In this document: piece after piece, positions 54,879 to 63,933 of the stretch
How positions within the stretch are numbered: position 1 is the stretch's first letter
Layout of the letters: the number at the start of each line of letters is the position of its first letter
Assembly: GCA_016717265.1 (NCBI GenBank)
Contig: JADKFX010000001.1
Location: forward strand, 2,802,501-2,866,500
Length of the DNA stretch: 64,000 nucleotides
Source: Saprospiraceae bacterium
GTDB lineage: Bacteria > Bacteroidota > Bacteroidia > Chitinophagales > Saprospiraceae
Reading direction: 5' to 3'
Program-made: the position numbers and the translations under genes
The notes under the pieces: generated by a model
Database searches by the model: none
Told to the model about the DNA's origin: nothing
Seen by the model: the letters and a program-made list of their open reading frames with translations, nothing else

Positions 54879-55655
54879 ATGAATTATTTCTTTTATACTT
54901 TAGTTTATTTATTTACTTTTTTCAACTTACAGGCACAAAATTGTCTGCCAGACAGTACATTTCGCGATTCTTCTGCTGGGGTATATCCAAAACCTATTTC
55001 CCCAACAAATCCAAATGGTGGTATAAAAAAGAAAGCTTGTATCAATAAACCCTTTGAATTTATTTTTACTGTAGTAGTGCCGGATAGTGTTACTGTTCCA
55101 ATATATCCTACTCCTATAGCTTTAGAAAAAGTAGCTATTGATACGATCAATGCAATTTCAAATTTACCTAAAGGAATAACTTATAAATGTAACCCTCCAA
55201 ACTGTGTTTATAATAAAAACACATTTGGTTGTCTAATTCTAAGCGGCATCGCAACGGCTGATAATATTCCAGGAGATTTCAAACCTATAATTAAATTAAT
55301 ACTTACCATCAATCTCGGTTTTCCCGTTCCTTACGCTACTGAATACCCAGGAGCTGCATTCCCTGGTGAGTATATTTTAACACTGCAATCGGAAGTAGAT
55401 TGCGCCTCTGCAACAAATCAGGATCTTCGCAAGACAAATTATTGGTATCCTAATCCTGGAAAAGGCATACTTTATGCTGAATCAAAAGATGTCCATTCTA
55501 TTAAAATTTACGATTTGCAAGGCATCTGCATATTTAGTACGAATAAAATGCTTGACAAATTAGACCTAACAGCACTAAACAAAACTGGTTTATATTATAT
55601 TCAATGGATTGAAAACAATCAGATTCTAAATCAAAAATTATTATTAGTGCCTTAA
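54879..55655 (+). CDS. small secreted protein with T9SS sorting domain
   Basis: This 258-residue protein has a signal peptide (about 1-19), a 165-residue domain with several cysteines and proline-rich segments (PKPISPTNPNGGIKKKACIN), and a C-terminal T9SS type A sorting domain (WYPNPGKGILYAES to KLLLVP). The central domain matches nothing I can name. Strands such as FEFIFTVVVPDSVTVPIYP suggest an immunoglobulin-like fold. It is secreted across the outer membrane; the role is unknown. Confidence 0.85.
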   Translation: MNYFFYTLVYLFTFFNLQAQNCLPDSTFRDSSAGVYPKPISPTNPNGGIKKKACINKPFEFIFTVVVPDSVTVPIYPTPIALEKVAIDTINAISNLPKGITYKCNPPNCVYNKNTFGCLILSGIATADNIPGDFKPIIKLILTINLGFPVPYATEYPGAAFPGEYILTLQSEVDCASATNQDLRKTNYWYPNPGKGILYAESKDVHSIKIYDLQGICIFSTNKMLDKLDLTALNKTGLYYIQWIENNQILNQKLLLVP

Positions 55656-55678
55656 ATTTACATGTAAATTTAATTTTA
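55652..55678 (+). terminator. AT-rich palindrome, possible weak terminator
   Basis: A perfect 22-base palindrome at 55652-55673 (arm TTAAATTTACA) spans the stop codon and is followed by TTTTA. Pairing is all A/T except one G-C, so the hairpin would be weak. Confidence 0.4.
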
Positions 55679-55795
55679 CAGAGCTTAAGATTCAGTTTCA
55701 AATTTAAAACTTAATGCAAGCCCGAATATATACAGAATGCACTGTTTTTATCATTAAAATTGTTGAGTTGCAATTTTAATCATTTCATAATCACA

Positions 55796-56287
55796 TCATT
55801 CTTCTTCTTCTTCTTCTATATCATTATAAAAGATCGGATCAATCATTGGCAAACCTATAAATATACATTCTTCCTTACTCACCGCTAACATTCTTAAAAT
55901 ACCTCCGGATGCACGCGCGATTTGTTCAGCATACGCAATATAAGATGTATACAGTTGATTTGAAGTTCGCATATTCAATTTTAAAAAAACATCATTAAGT
56001 CCTGCCAATTTAGAACTTAAAATACGACTTCTATTGTCTGCATCTTTTGGAAGCTCTTCAATCATTTTGTCAAAGAGCATACTAAATTGTTCATCCACTT
56101 CTTTATATAAAGGTTTTAAGTCAAATTGATTGCTATAACTTCTAATCTTTACAATCTTTTCTGCCCATTGCCTTTCTTTTAAATCAATGTCATTGTCAGC
56201 ACCTGCAATTAAAATTGCTATCATAGGCACTGCATCAATTAATAGTTGGTATTCTTCCGGTTTTAAATCTTTAAATGCTTTTAGCAT
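55796..56287 (-). CDS. hypothetical helical protein, TerB-like
   Basis: The 163 residues are mainly helical with the segment MIAILIAGADNDIDLKERQW, reminiscent of the acidic metal-binding loop of TerB-type proteins, and an acidic tail made of a GAA-codon run at 55799-55813. There is no signal peptide. It is divergent from mutS. The TerB link is a pattern impression only; no function is assigned. Confidence 0.75.
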   Translation of the reverse strand: MLKAFKDLKPEEYQLLIDAVPMIAILIAGADNDIDLKERQWAEKIVKIRSYSNQFDLKPLYKEVDEQFSMLFDKMIEELPKDADNRSRILSSKLAGLNDVFLKLNMRTSNQLYTSYIAYAEQIARASGGILRMLAVSKEECIFIGLPMIDPIFYNDIEEEEEE

Positions 56288-56404
56288 AGTGATCTGTTTT
56301 TGTATTGAAACAATTAAGGACGTTACAAAACTATAATAATTTTCATTTCTTATTAAATTAATTTAAGTCCATAATGGGATTAGAATTTTTCTACATTATG
56401 CGCT

Positions 56405-56412
56405 TATATTTG
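56405..56412 (+). promoter_or_regulatory. Bacteroidota -7 promoter element for mutS
   Basis: TATATTTG followed by CGG, 15 bases before the TTG at 56428 and 51 bases before the ATG at 56464. Confidence 0.55.
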
Positions 56413-56427
56413 CGGAAAACCTAAAAC

Positions 56428-59052
56428 TTGAAAGGAGAAGCCCTTTTATTCGAAATCAATACGATGACTCCTTTAATGGAACAATATTATTCCATGAAGG
56501 CAAAACATCCGGATGCCATATTATTATATCGTGTAGGAGACTTTTATGAAACTTTTAGTGAAGATGCAGTTAAAACATCTAAAATTCTTGGTATTGTTCT
56601 AACTAAACGCAATAATGGTGGCACAGATATAGAATTAGCAGGTTTTCCATATCATTCACTAGATGCCTACTTACCTAAATTAGTTAGAGCGGGTTACAGG
56701 GTTGCGATATGTGAGCAACTTGAAAAACCTATGAAGGGTAAAAAAATTGTAAAGCGCGGCATTACCGAAGTGATTACACCGGGTGTAACCTATGATGATA
56801 AATTATTAGACCATCGTAAAAATAATTTCCTCGCATCTATATATATTACAAATGATTTAATAGGAATAGCATTTGCAGATGTTTCAACAGGCGAATTTTA
56901 TTTATCGCAAGGGAAACCAGATTATATTGAGAAATTATTGCAAAGCTTTGAACCTGCTGAAATTATTTTATCAAGAGGCAAGACAACTACGTTTGAATCT
57001 ACATTCGGGGATCAATTTTATATCTACCCATTGGAAGAATGGATCTTTCAATTAGAATACAGTCGCGAAAAATTATTACGTCATTTTAAAGTTAGCAGCT
57101 TAAAAGGATTTGGCGTTGAAGAATTATTGTATGGGCAAACCGCAGCAGGAGCTATCATCCATTATTTGGAAAGTACCGAAACAAAAAATCCAGATCATTT
57201 ATCACAATTATCCAGACTTGCAAGTGATGAAATAGTATGGATGGATCGATTTACGATTAAAAATCTAGAATTAGTGGATCCAATTCATCCAGAAGGTAAA
57301 AGCCTTTTACAAATTTTGGACAAAACGCTAACTCCAATGGGTTCTAGGTTGATGCGAAAATGGTTGGTAATGCCGCTACTAGATTTAAATAAAATTCAAA
57401 ATCGACTCGGCATGGTTGAATCCCTATTCAATCAAGAACAATTAACCGATGATTTAAATCAAATTCTTAATCATTTTGGTGACCTCGAACGATTAGTTTC
57501 AAAAATACCCTTGCGTCGCATTACGCCAAGGGAAATCAATCATATCCTTCGGAGCCTTAAAAAGTTAAGTCCTTTAAAAGTTCTTTTAGTTAAGCAAAAC
57601 CATCCCGGTCTTTTACGACTTACAGAAAAGATTCAAGAATGTGTTAGTTTGGTGGATCTAATTTCTAAACAATTAGACTCTGAAGCTCCAAATCAAATTA
57701 ACAAAGGCGGGATATTCATTCCGGGATTCTCCGTGGAGTTAGATGAACTTAAATTTATCTTAAATAATAGTAAAGATTTACTGCTCGATATTCAAAAGAA
57801 GGAAATTATTACCACCGGCATTACAAATTTAAAAATAGGCTACAATTCTGTCTTTGGTTATTTCTTAGAGGTTACAAATAAATTCAAAAATCAAGGTTTA
57901 GTACCCGAGCATTGGATTCGAAAACAAACAATGTCAAATGGTGAACGATATGTCACTGATGAATTAAAAAAACTGGAAGTCAAAATTCTTGGAGCAGAAG
58001 AACGTATTATCCAAATTGAGGAAGAACTTTTTGAGAAACTCGTTGATCAATTACAAGAATATCTTCTCCCATTGCAACTAAACGCGCAGGTAATTGCAGA
58101 AATTGATGTTTTATTTTCATTTTCTAAAACAGCTAGAAGCAATCGTTATTGCAAGCCTCAAGTAGATGATAGTATGGTTTTAGATATTAAAGAGGCTAGA
58201 CATCCGGTAATTGAAATGCAATTACCGACTGGAGATTCATACATTCCAAATGATATATACCTTGATTCGGATTCACAACAAATATTAATGATCACCGGAC
58301 CCAATATGAGTGGTAAATCTGCAATTTTAAGACAAACCGCGCTCATTAGTTTGATGGCTCAAATTGGTTCCTTTGTTCCCGCTAAAGAAGCCAAGTTAGG
58401 ATATATCGATCGCATATTCACAAGAGTAGGTGCTAGTGATAATATTTCATCCGGCGAATCTACATTTATGGTTGAAATGAATGAAACGTCTTCAATACTT
58501 AATAATTTATCAAACCGATCCTTAATTTTATTAGATGAAATTGGGCGTGGAACCAGTACTTATGATGGAATTTCATTAGCGTGGGCCATTGCAGAATATA
58601 TTCATGAAATACCCGACCGTAAAGCAAAAACATTATTTGCTACACATTATCATGAATTAAATGAGTTAAGTAATTATTTATTGCGAATTAAAAATTTTCA
58701 TGTTTCTACTCAGGAGATAAATAAGTCTGTTTTATTTCTTCGCAAATTAGTTCCAGGAGGCAGTGAACATTCATTTGGAATACATGTAGCTCAAATGGCT
58801 GGAATGCCAATTGAAGTATTACAGCGCGCTGAAGAAATATTAGCAGACCTAGAAGAAAAAAGAGCAGGATCTATAAATACAAATCAAATTTCTGACCAAA
58901 CCAAAAAATTGCAAATCCGGATTATAGATTCAAAAGAACTCGAAGATAAAAAACTTTTAGATGATATTAAAAGAATGGATATTCAAACAATGACTCCCAT
59001 AGAATGCATGATGAAATTACTTGAACTAAAAAAGAGAATTGAAAATAATTAA
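56428..59052 (+). CDS. mutS: DNA mismatch repair protein MutS
   Basis: This 874-residue MutS1 recognises base mismatches and small loops. The mismatch-binding Phe-Tyr-Glu is FYE at 39-41 (RVGDFYETFSEDA), the P-loop is GPNMSGKS at 624-631, followed by LLDEIGRGTSTYDG and TLFATHYHELNEL. All domains including the C-terminal dimerisation helices are present. The start is uncertain: TTG at 56428 gives MKGEALLFEINTM, while ATG at 56464 (MTPLMEQYYSMK) begins where family conservation begins. MutL is not nearby. Confidence 0.96.
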   Translation: MKGEALLFEINTMTPLMEQYYSMKAKHPDAILLYRVGDFYETFSEDAVKTSKILGIVLTKRNNGGTDIELAGFPYHSLDAYLPKLVRAGYRVAICEQLEKPMKGKKIVKRGITEVITPGVTYDDKLLDHRKNNFLASIYITNDLIGIAFADVSTGEFYLSQGKPDYIEKLLQSFEPAEIILSRGKTTTFESTFGDQFYIYPLEEWIFQLEYSREKLLRHFKVSSLKGFGVEELLYGQTAAGAIIHYLESTETKNPDHLSQLSRLASDEIVWMDRFTIKNLELVDPIHPEGKSLLQILDKTLTPMGSRLMRKWLVMPLLDLNKIQNRLGMVESLFNQEQLTDDLNQILNHFGDLERLVSKIPLRRITPREINHILRSLKKLSPLKVLLVKQNHPGLLRLTEKIQECVSLVDLISKQLDSEAPNQINKGGIFIPGFSVELDELKFILNNSKDLLLDIQKKEIITTGITNLKIGYNSVFGYFLEVTNKFKNQGLVPEHWIRKQTMSNGERYVTDELKKLEVKILGAEERIIQIEEELFEKLVDQLQEYLLPLQLNAQVIAEIDVLFSFSKTARSNRYCKPQVDDSMVLDIKEARHPVIEMQLPTGDSYIPNDIYLDSDSQQILMITGPNMSGKSAILRQTALISLMAQIGSFVPAKEAKLGYIDRIFTRVGASDNISSGESTFMVEMNETSSILNNLSNRSLILLDEIGRGTSTYDGISLAWAIAEYIHEIPDRKAKTLFATHYHELNELSNYLLRIKNFHVSTQEINKSVLFLRKLVPGGSEHSFGIHVAQMAGMPIEVLQRAEEILADLEEKRAGSINTNQISDQTKKLQIRIIDSKELEDKKLLDDIKRMDIQTMTPIECMMKLLELKKRIENN

Positions 59053-59115
59053 TACACTAAATCTTGTTTTACATGCGAATAATAAAATATAAATAAAATG
59101 ATAAGTTTCTTAAAC

Positions 59116-59340
59116 CTAAGCCGGCAACAAATCTTCAAAAAGCAGATGAAGTTGTCTTCTTGTTTTTTGATCATTTATTTTAAGATAATCACAAACTAAC
59201 TTTGAAATATCAAATCCACCAATTCGGATAGCATCCAAAATAAGGGATTGCAAATAACTCGTTTGGCTATCGGTAAGTTGAAACGGGTATACTATAAAGA
59301 TTGCCTCCAGAAATAATTCAAAACTAATTTCTTTCTTCAT
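59116..59340 (-). CDS. small hypothetical protein
   Basis: This 74-residue reading frame from an ATG at 59340 encodes a mainly helical protein (FELFLEAIFIVYPFQLTDSQ, then LLFEDLLPA) without a signal peptide. It sits between convergent mutS and a non-coding gap. The amino-acid composition is protein-like rather than random, but I know no homologue, so this may be a real small gene or a chance frame. Confidence 0.45.
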   Translation of the reverse strand: MKKEISFELFLEAIFIVYPFQLTDSQTSYLQSLILDAIRIGGFDISKLVCDYLKINDQKTRRQLHLLFEDLLPA

Positions 59341-59656
59341 TTAAGCCTGCAAAATAAGAGAAATACACATAATTCTATAATCCGGACACAAAATCTGGTA
59401 TAATTATACATAAACTGCTTGATGAATAAAGCTTCCGTAGCTATCATTAGATTTTACTTAGGAACTAACAAATAGATCGACCTACAATTTGAATAATATT
59501 CATAATAGAAATTTGGTAAAACAATCATTATCAAACTTATCTTTATAACTAGTTTTTTGATAACCACAAGACTTATACAATCCTTAATAAACAAATTAAA
59601 CATACTATCCCGTAGCTTATAATGCCGACCTTTTTTAAAAGAAAACATTCTATCCT
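59341..59656. other. non-coding gap between the small hypothetical gene and the DUF1801 gene
   Basis: The 316 bases are AT-rich. They contain a short hairpin, CCGGA/TCTGG around CACAAAA at about 59382-59398, flanked by TATAAT-like sequence. A 64-codon minus-strand frame (59454-59648) looks random. No tRNA, riboswitch or repeat is recognised. Confidence 0.6.
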
Positions 59657-60085
59657 ATGAAAAAACTTCCAAGTCTGACTTCTGGTATATCCGAACCTGA
59701 AAAGGTAAATGAATTTATGAGCAAATTGAATTATCCATTAATTGATGTTGTACGACATTTGCGTACAAGCATCCTAAATATAGACAAAGAAATAGGTGAA
59801 GGAATTGCTTGGAATGCTCCTACATTTTTTTATACAGGTTTTATGCCCCCATTTAACCCAAAAGATTACAAAAGGTATCTTGTTGGAATCAATATATTTA
59901 AGCAAGACTATGTAAGACTTATCTTTTTACGAGGAGCATTCGTTGAGGATCCTTCCCAATTACTTGAAGGGAGTTATGCAGATGGACGAAGGCTCGCACT
60001 TTTCAAAAATGTTGAAGAAGTTAAAAACAAAGAAGAAGATTTGAAAAATATTATTCTCCATTTATTACATTCCATTGGAAATTAA
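59657..60085 (+). CDS. DUF1801 domain protein
   Basis: This 142-residue protein shows the YdhG/DUF1801 layout: VNEFMSKLNYPLIDVVRHLR, IDKEIGEGIAWNAPTFFYTG, NIFKQDYVRLIFLRGAFVED and DGRRLALFKNVEEV. The family is small, cytoplasmic and of unknown biochemical role, sometimes linked with iron or stress responses. It precedes the methyltransferase gene on the same strand after 68 bases. Confidence 0.88.
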   Translation: MKKLPSLTSGISEPEKVNEFMSKLNYPLIDVVRHLRTSILNIDKEIGEGIAWNAPTFFYTGFMPPFNPKDYKRYLVGINIFKQDYVRLIFLRGAFVEDPSQLLEGSYADGRRLALFKNVEEVKNKEEDLKNIILHLLHSIGN

Positions 60086-60153
60086 GAAGTCATGAATAAA
60101 CTTATCGGACACCCGCTACCTAATATTTCAGAATTATTAACTATGCACTTTTA

Positions 60154-60786
60154 ATGGATAAGTCAAAAATTGCAGTAGCTATTTTCAACAAATTAGCAAA
60201 AATGTATCAAGATAAATTTATGAATGTAGATTTATATTCAGAATCGTTTGACTTATTTTGCAACGCTATTCAAAAGGAAAATGCTACTATTTTAGAAATT
60301 GCTTGTGGACCTGGAAATATCACTAAATATTTATTAAACAAAAGGCCAGACTTTAATATTCTAGGTATTGATTTGGCACCTCAAATGATAGAATTGGCAA
60401 AAATCAACAATCCAACAGCAAATTTTTTATTAATGGATTGTAGGCAAATTGAAAGTATTACATCAAGATTTGATGGCATTATGTGTGGATTTTGTCTTCC
60501 TTATCTTACTCTTGAAGAGACTCATAATCTAATAAACAATGTTTCCAATTTGTTAAACTTGGGTGGCATCCTCTACTTGAGCACTATGGAAGGCGATTAC
60601 AATTTATCAGGCTTCAAAAAAGGAAGTACTGGTGACGAAATTTTTATGCATTTTTACCAAGCCAAAGACTTGCGTAAAATCTTAATTTCAAATGCATTTG
60701 AAATTTTAAAACTTCAACATCAAATGTACCCGACAGACACTGAACAAGATACAATGGACTTAGTTATTATTGCTAAAAAAATATAA
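60154..60786 (+). CDS. class I SAM-dependent methyltransferase
   Basis: This 210-residue methyltransferase has motif I ILEIACGPGNITKYLL (about 48-63), the acidic ribose-binding ILGIDLAPQMIELAK, and motif IV-like FDGIMCGFCLPYL. The substrate is unknown; cysteine-rich CGFC in the active-site region is not typical but not diagnostic. The start ATG at 60154 is the first suitable one; no promoter motif was found. Confidence 0.9.
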   Translation: MDKSKIAVAIFNKLAKMYQDKFMNVDLYSESFDLFCNAIQKENATILEIACGPGNITKYLLNKRPDFNILGIDLAPQMIELAKINNPTANFLLMDCRQIESITSRFDGIMCGFCLPYLTLEETHNLINNVSNLLNLGGILYLSTMEGDYNLSGFKKGSTGDEIFMHFYQAKDLRKILISNAFEILKLQHQMYPTDTEQDTMDLVIIAKKI

Positions 60787-60909
60787 ACCAACCAAGAAAT
60801 CCAAATTCTAAGTCGCTTGCGTTACTACAAAAAAATCTATTATCTAATTTTAAAAGTTCAAATAATCCAGTAATAACTCGATTAAATTTAATCGAATAAG
60901 TACAATGCG

Positions 60910-63810
60910 TTATTCAACAATCCATTTGAGCACTTCTTTTTTATGCTCTGTACGCAATACTATAAAGTAAATTCCTTTGCTGAAGTCAGAAACATCAACC
61001 AATTCGATAATTGATTTTGCACTATACTGTTTAGACCAAAGTTCTTTACCAAATATATTTACTAAACTCAAATTAAATAGTTTGGAACGATCCAAATCAA
61101 CATAAATGGAACCTTTTGAGCTCACAGGATTTGGACGCAATTCAAACTGTTTAACGAAATCGATTTCATTATTTAAGGTCAACTCTTTCACTATAAATGG
61201 ACCTAATACTTTTATACAAGAATTTGCATCTGTCAATGAACAAGTATAGTCTCCAGGTGCAAGATTTATAGCTGGATTTGTTAATTGTCCGTTAGACCAT
61301 AAATAAGTGTATTGAGGAATTCCTCCTTCTACATCAAGCGAAATACTACCGTTATCTGCACCTGCATTACTTCCTGTTATTTGTTGATTTTTTAAACTTA
61401 TCTCGAGAGGTTGCGTGATTGTAAAGGATTTTACAATTTTAGTACCTTGTTGATCTATAATTTGCACTGAATAATTTCCAATACTGAGATCAGAAATTTC
61501 ATTTGATTGTTGCTGTGTATTCCAGATATACTGATATGGTGGCACTCCACCTTGAACATTAATTTTTATCTTACCATTACTACCTCCAAAGCAACTCACA
61601 TTATGAATATCCCAGGAAGCTAAATTCAAGGCGGCAGATATTCCAACTAGAATTTTATTGCACTTTATATGTTCGCCACAATCATTATTAATGGTTAAGC
61701 AAATTTCATATTCACCATCTGAAGTATAACTATGAGTTGGATTTTTAAGACTGCTTATTGATCCATCTCCAAAGCTCCAATTCCATTTTGTTGGTATCCC
61801 TTTCGATTGATCTGTTAATTGAATATTTAAACCATTTACGGATTGTTCAAATGCAGCTTCTGGTACGGTTTGTTCGAAAACTATAACGGTCGCAAATGCT
61901 TTACAAAAATTCTGTGTATTTTCAACTTGAAACTCATAATCTCCGCCTTTATTTACGATCGGCATTAAAGTATTCGCCCCAGTAACAATATTACCATTCG
62001 CACTGGTCCATAAATATTTAAAATTTGCTCCTTTGGATGATGCGGAACCATCGATAATTACTTCGGTATTTATACAACTTACATCTTTCTCAGGATTCGC
62101 AATTGCTTCGGGCACCAATTGATCTTTTTTAATTTCAATCGTATCTTTAGATACACATAAATTAATGGTATCCTTTACATGTAAAATATACTTAGCATCT
62201 ACATTAACCAAAATTGATTTCCCTTGAATTAAGAAACTGGTATCATTCTGTTTTTTCCAATAAAATTTAGTTTGCAAATCCTTACTTGTACCTTTTAATT
62301 CTGTTTCTAAAAATACGCAATTTAATGTAGTATCATTACTACTTTGGATATTTGGAAATACCCTTTTATCTAAAACCACAACAGAATCGACATCAAAGCA
62401 TTTGTTACCAGCGTCTGTCACTTTTAAAAAATATTTTCCAGGCAAATTAACATCAGGCAAAAGTGTTTCCTGACCTTTCACAATATTTCCTTCTTTTGTT
62501 GTCCATAGATAAATAAAAGCACCACCTTGGCTAGATTGACTTCCATCAAGATTTATTATTTCCTTTTTACAATCCAATGGTTTATCTGTTCCTGCATGAA
62601 CGTCTGGTTTATGTGTAGCATCAACATAGGTAGTGCTCGTTTCTTCACATCCATTAGCATCTGTAACGGTAACAGTATATGATTTTTCACCTTTTAAATC
62701 TGAAAAATAAGGACTTGTTTGTTGTCCAAAACCAAGGTCATAATCATATGGGAAAATGCCTCCATTTGCTTTAGCTTGAATAAAACCATTAATTTCATCG
62801 CATGTTTCTTTACCAGGAACAGTGGAAAGTGTTAAATCAGAAGGTTGATTTAATGTATATGATTTTACTTTGGTACAACCTGCATTATCCGTAACTGTAA
62901 CTGTATATGTTCCTGCTTTCAAATTATCAGGAGCATCTGTGGTATTGCCATTTGACCAATTAAAATTGTAAGGGGGAGTACCGTAATTTACATCGATAAA
63001 AATACTACCTGTAGGTTCATTAAAACATTTTACATGGATCAATTGAGAACTTACGATATCAACACGTTTTGTTGGTCCATCAATAGTAAATGGTCCAAAT
63101 TCTTTAAAATATGTATTTACATCAGTTATGGTAACAGAATAGGTACCACCTGGCAAATTATTGAGATCTTTAGAAGTCATGCCATTACTCCATTTATAAC
63201 TTAGCGTACTAAAACCTCCAGTAACATTCAAAACAATTTTACCATTATCACCACAAGTTGAGTTTGTTAAATTTGCAGTTGCAGCTAATTTAAAACTTTT
63301 AGTAATCCAATTAGCATAGTTTTGATATGTTCTAGTTCCAATTTCCCAGCTTCTTTTATCTGGTGAAATAACATATAAAGTAGGGTAATAATTTATATTA
63401 TAATCATTATTAACACTCGCCCCGTTGCTGCCAGAAAGATCTGCAATCTGATAAGGAATCCCAGCCACCCAATTACCTTGCGTTGAGCTATTACACCCAC
63501 TAGGACCATAAAGACAATTTGTATTCGTATTCCAATCTGATTCCAACATAACCACGGTCGTTTCATTACCAAGGTTATTATAAACACTTTCTAATACCCC
63601 GCTGGTATGAAAGGCCCAACAAGGTGAGCACCAGGTTGCTGAAAAATCAAGACAAGCAGATTTATTGGATCCCATCATAGCATAAAGGCTATAAGTGTTT
63701 CCGTTAATATCTTCCACTGAAAAATCTGGGGCTATAGAACCATTTGTAAGTTGTCCGAAGATTTTAAAAGAAAGAAAAATAAAAAAAACGAAAAGTAGAC
63801 GTCTGGCCAT
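60910..63810 (-). CDS. thioredoxin-like/SprB/PKD fusion with T9SS sorting domain
   Basis: This 966-residue exported protein has a signal peptide (about 1-19), then a TlpA/redoxin domain (about 25-180) with the redox pair Cys61-Ser-Pro-Cys64 in FSATWCSPCWAF. Three SprB-type repeats follow (about 185-400, e.g. GTYTVTVTDNAGCTK), strand-rich PKD-like segments (about 405-640), one canonical PKD domain with WNWSFGDGSISSLKNPTHSY, two more SprB repeats (about 730-870) and a T9SS type A sorting domain (LRPNPVSSKGS to WIVE). A redox domain at the head of a surface repeat protein is odd; it may help disulfide formation or act as a scaffold. Confidence 0.9.
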   Translation of the reverse strand: MARRLLFVFFIFLSFKIFGQLTNGSIAPDFSVEDINGNTYSLYAMMGSNKSACLDFSATWCSPCWAFHTSGVLESVYNNLGNETTVVMLESDWNTNTNCLYGPSGCNSSTQGNWVAGIPYQIADLSGSNGASVNNDYNINYYPTLYVISPDKRSWEIGTRTYQNYANWITKSFKLAATANLTNSTCGDNGKIVLNVTGGFSTLSYKWSNGMTSKDLNNLPGGTYSVTITDVNTYFKEFGPFTIDGPTKRVDIVSSQLIHVKCFNEPTGSIFIDVNYGTPPYNFNWSNGNTTDAPDNLKAGTYTVTVTDNAGCTKVKSYTLNQPSDLTLSTVPGKETCDEINGFIQAKANGGIFPYDYDLGFGQQTSPYFSDLKGEKSYTVTVTDANGCEETSTTYVDATHKPDVHAGTDKPLDCKKEIINLDGSQSSQGGAFIYLWTTKEGNIVKGQETLLPDVNLPGKYFLKVTDAGNKCFDVDSVVVLDKRVFPNIQSSNDTTLNCVFLETELKGTSKDLQTKFYWKKQNDTSFLIQGKSILVNVDAKYILHVKDTINLCVSKDTIEIKKDQLVPEAIANPEKDVSCINTEVIIDGSASSKGANFKYLWTSANGNIVTGANTLMPIVNKGGDYEFQVENTQNFCKAFATVIVFEQTVPEAAFEQSVNGLNIQLTDQSKGIPTKWNWSFGDGSISSLKNPTHSYTSDGEYEICLTINNDCGEHIKCNKILVGISAALNLASWDIHNVSCFGGSNGKIKINVQGGVPPYQYIWNTQQQSNEISDLSIGNYSVQIIDQQGTKIVKSFTITQPLEISLKNQQITGSNAGADNGSISLDVEGGIPQYTYLWSNGQLTNPAINLAPGDYTCSLTDANSCIKVLGPFIVKELTLNNEIDFVKQFELRPNPVSSKGSIYVDLDRSKLFNLSLVNIFGKELWSKQYSAKSIIELVDVSDFSKGIYFIVLRTEHKKEVLKWIVE

Positions 63811-63933
63811 ATTTAATATTTTAATGTAAATATAGCGAAATATGAATATATGCAGAATTAAAATTAACTTGAGATAATCGGATAATTGAAAACTTAAAAC
63901 ACTAAAAAACCGGAAATTCTAAACGAAAAAATT

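Noticed and set aside
55799..55813. TTC trinucleotide run that could be a slippage switch
   Set aside because: Only five units at the very 3' end of a gene, encoding an acidic tail; a length change would barely alter the protein.
56431..56440. AAAGGAGAAG as a Shine-Dalgarno sequence for mutS
   Set aside because: It is 24 bases from the ATG at 56464, too far, and lies inside the frame from the upstream TTG; the phylum generally does not use such sites.
59454..59648. 64-codon minus-strand reading frame in the gap before the DUF1801 gene
   Set aside because: Composition looks random, the ATG lies against the opposite gene's start, and no homologue or promoter is recognised.
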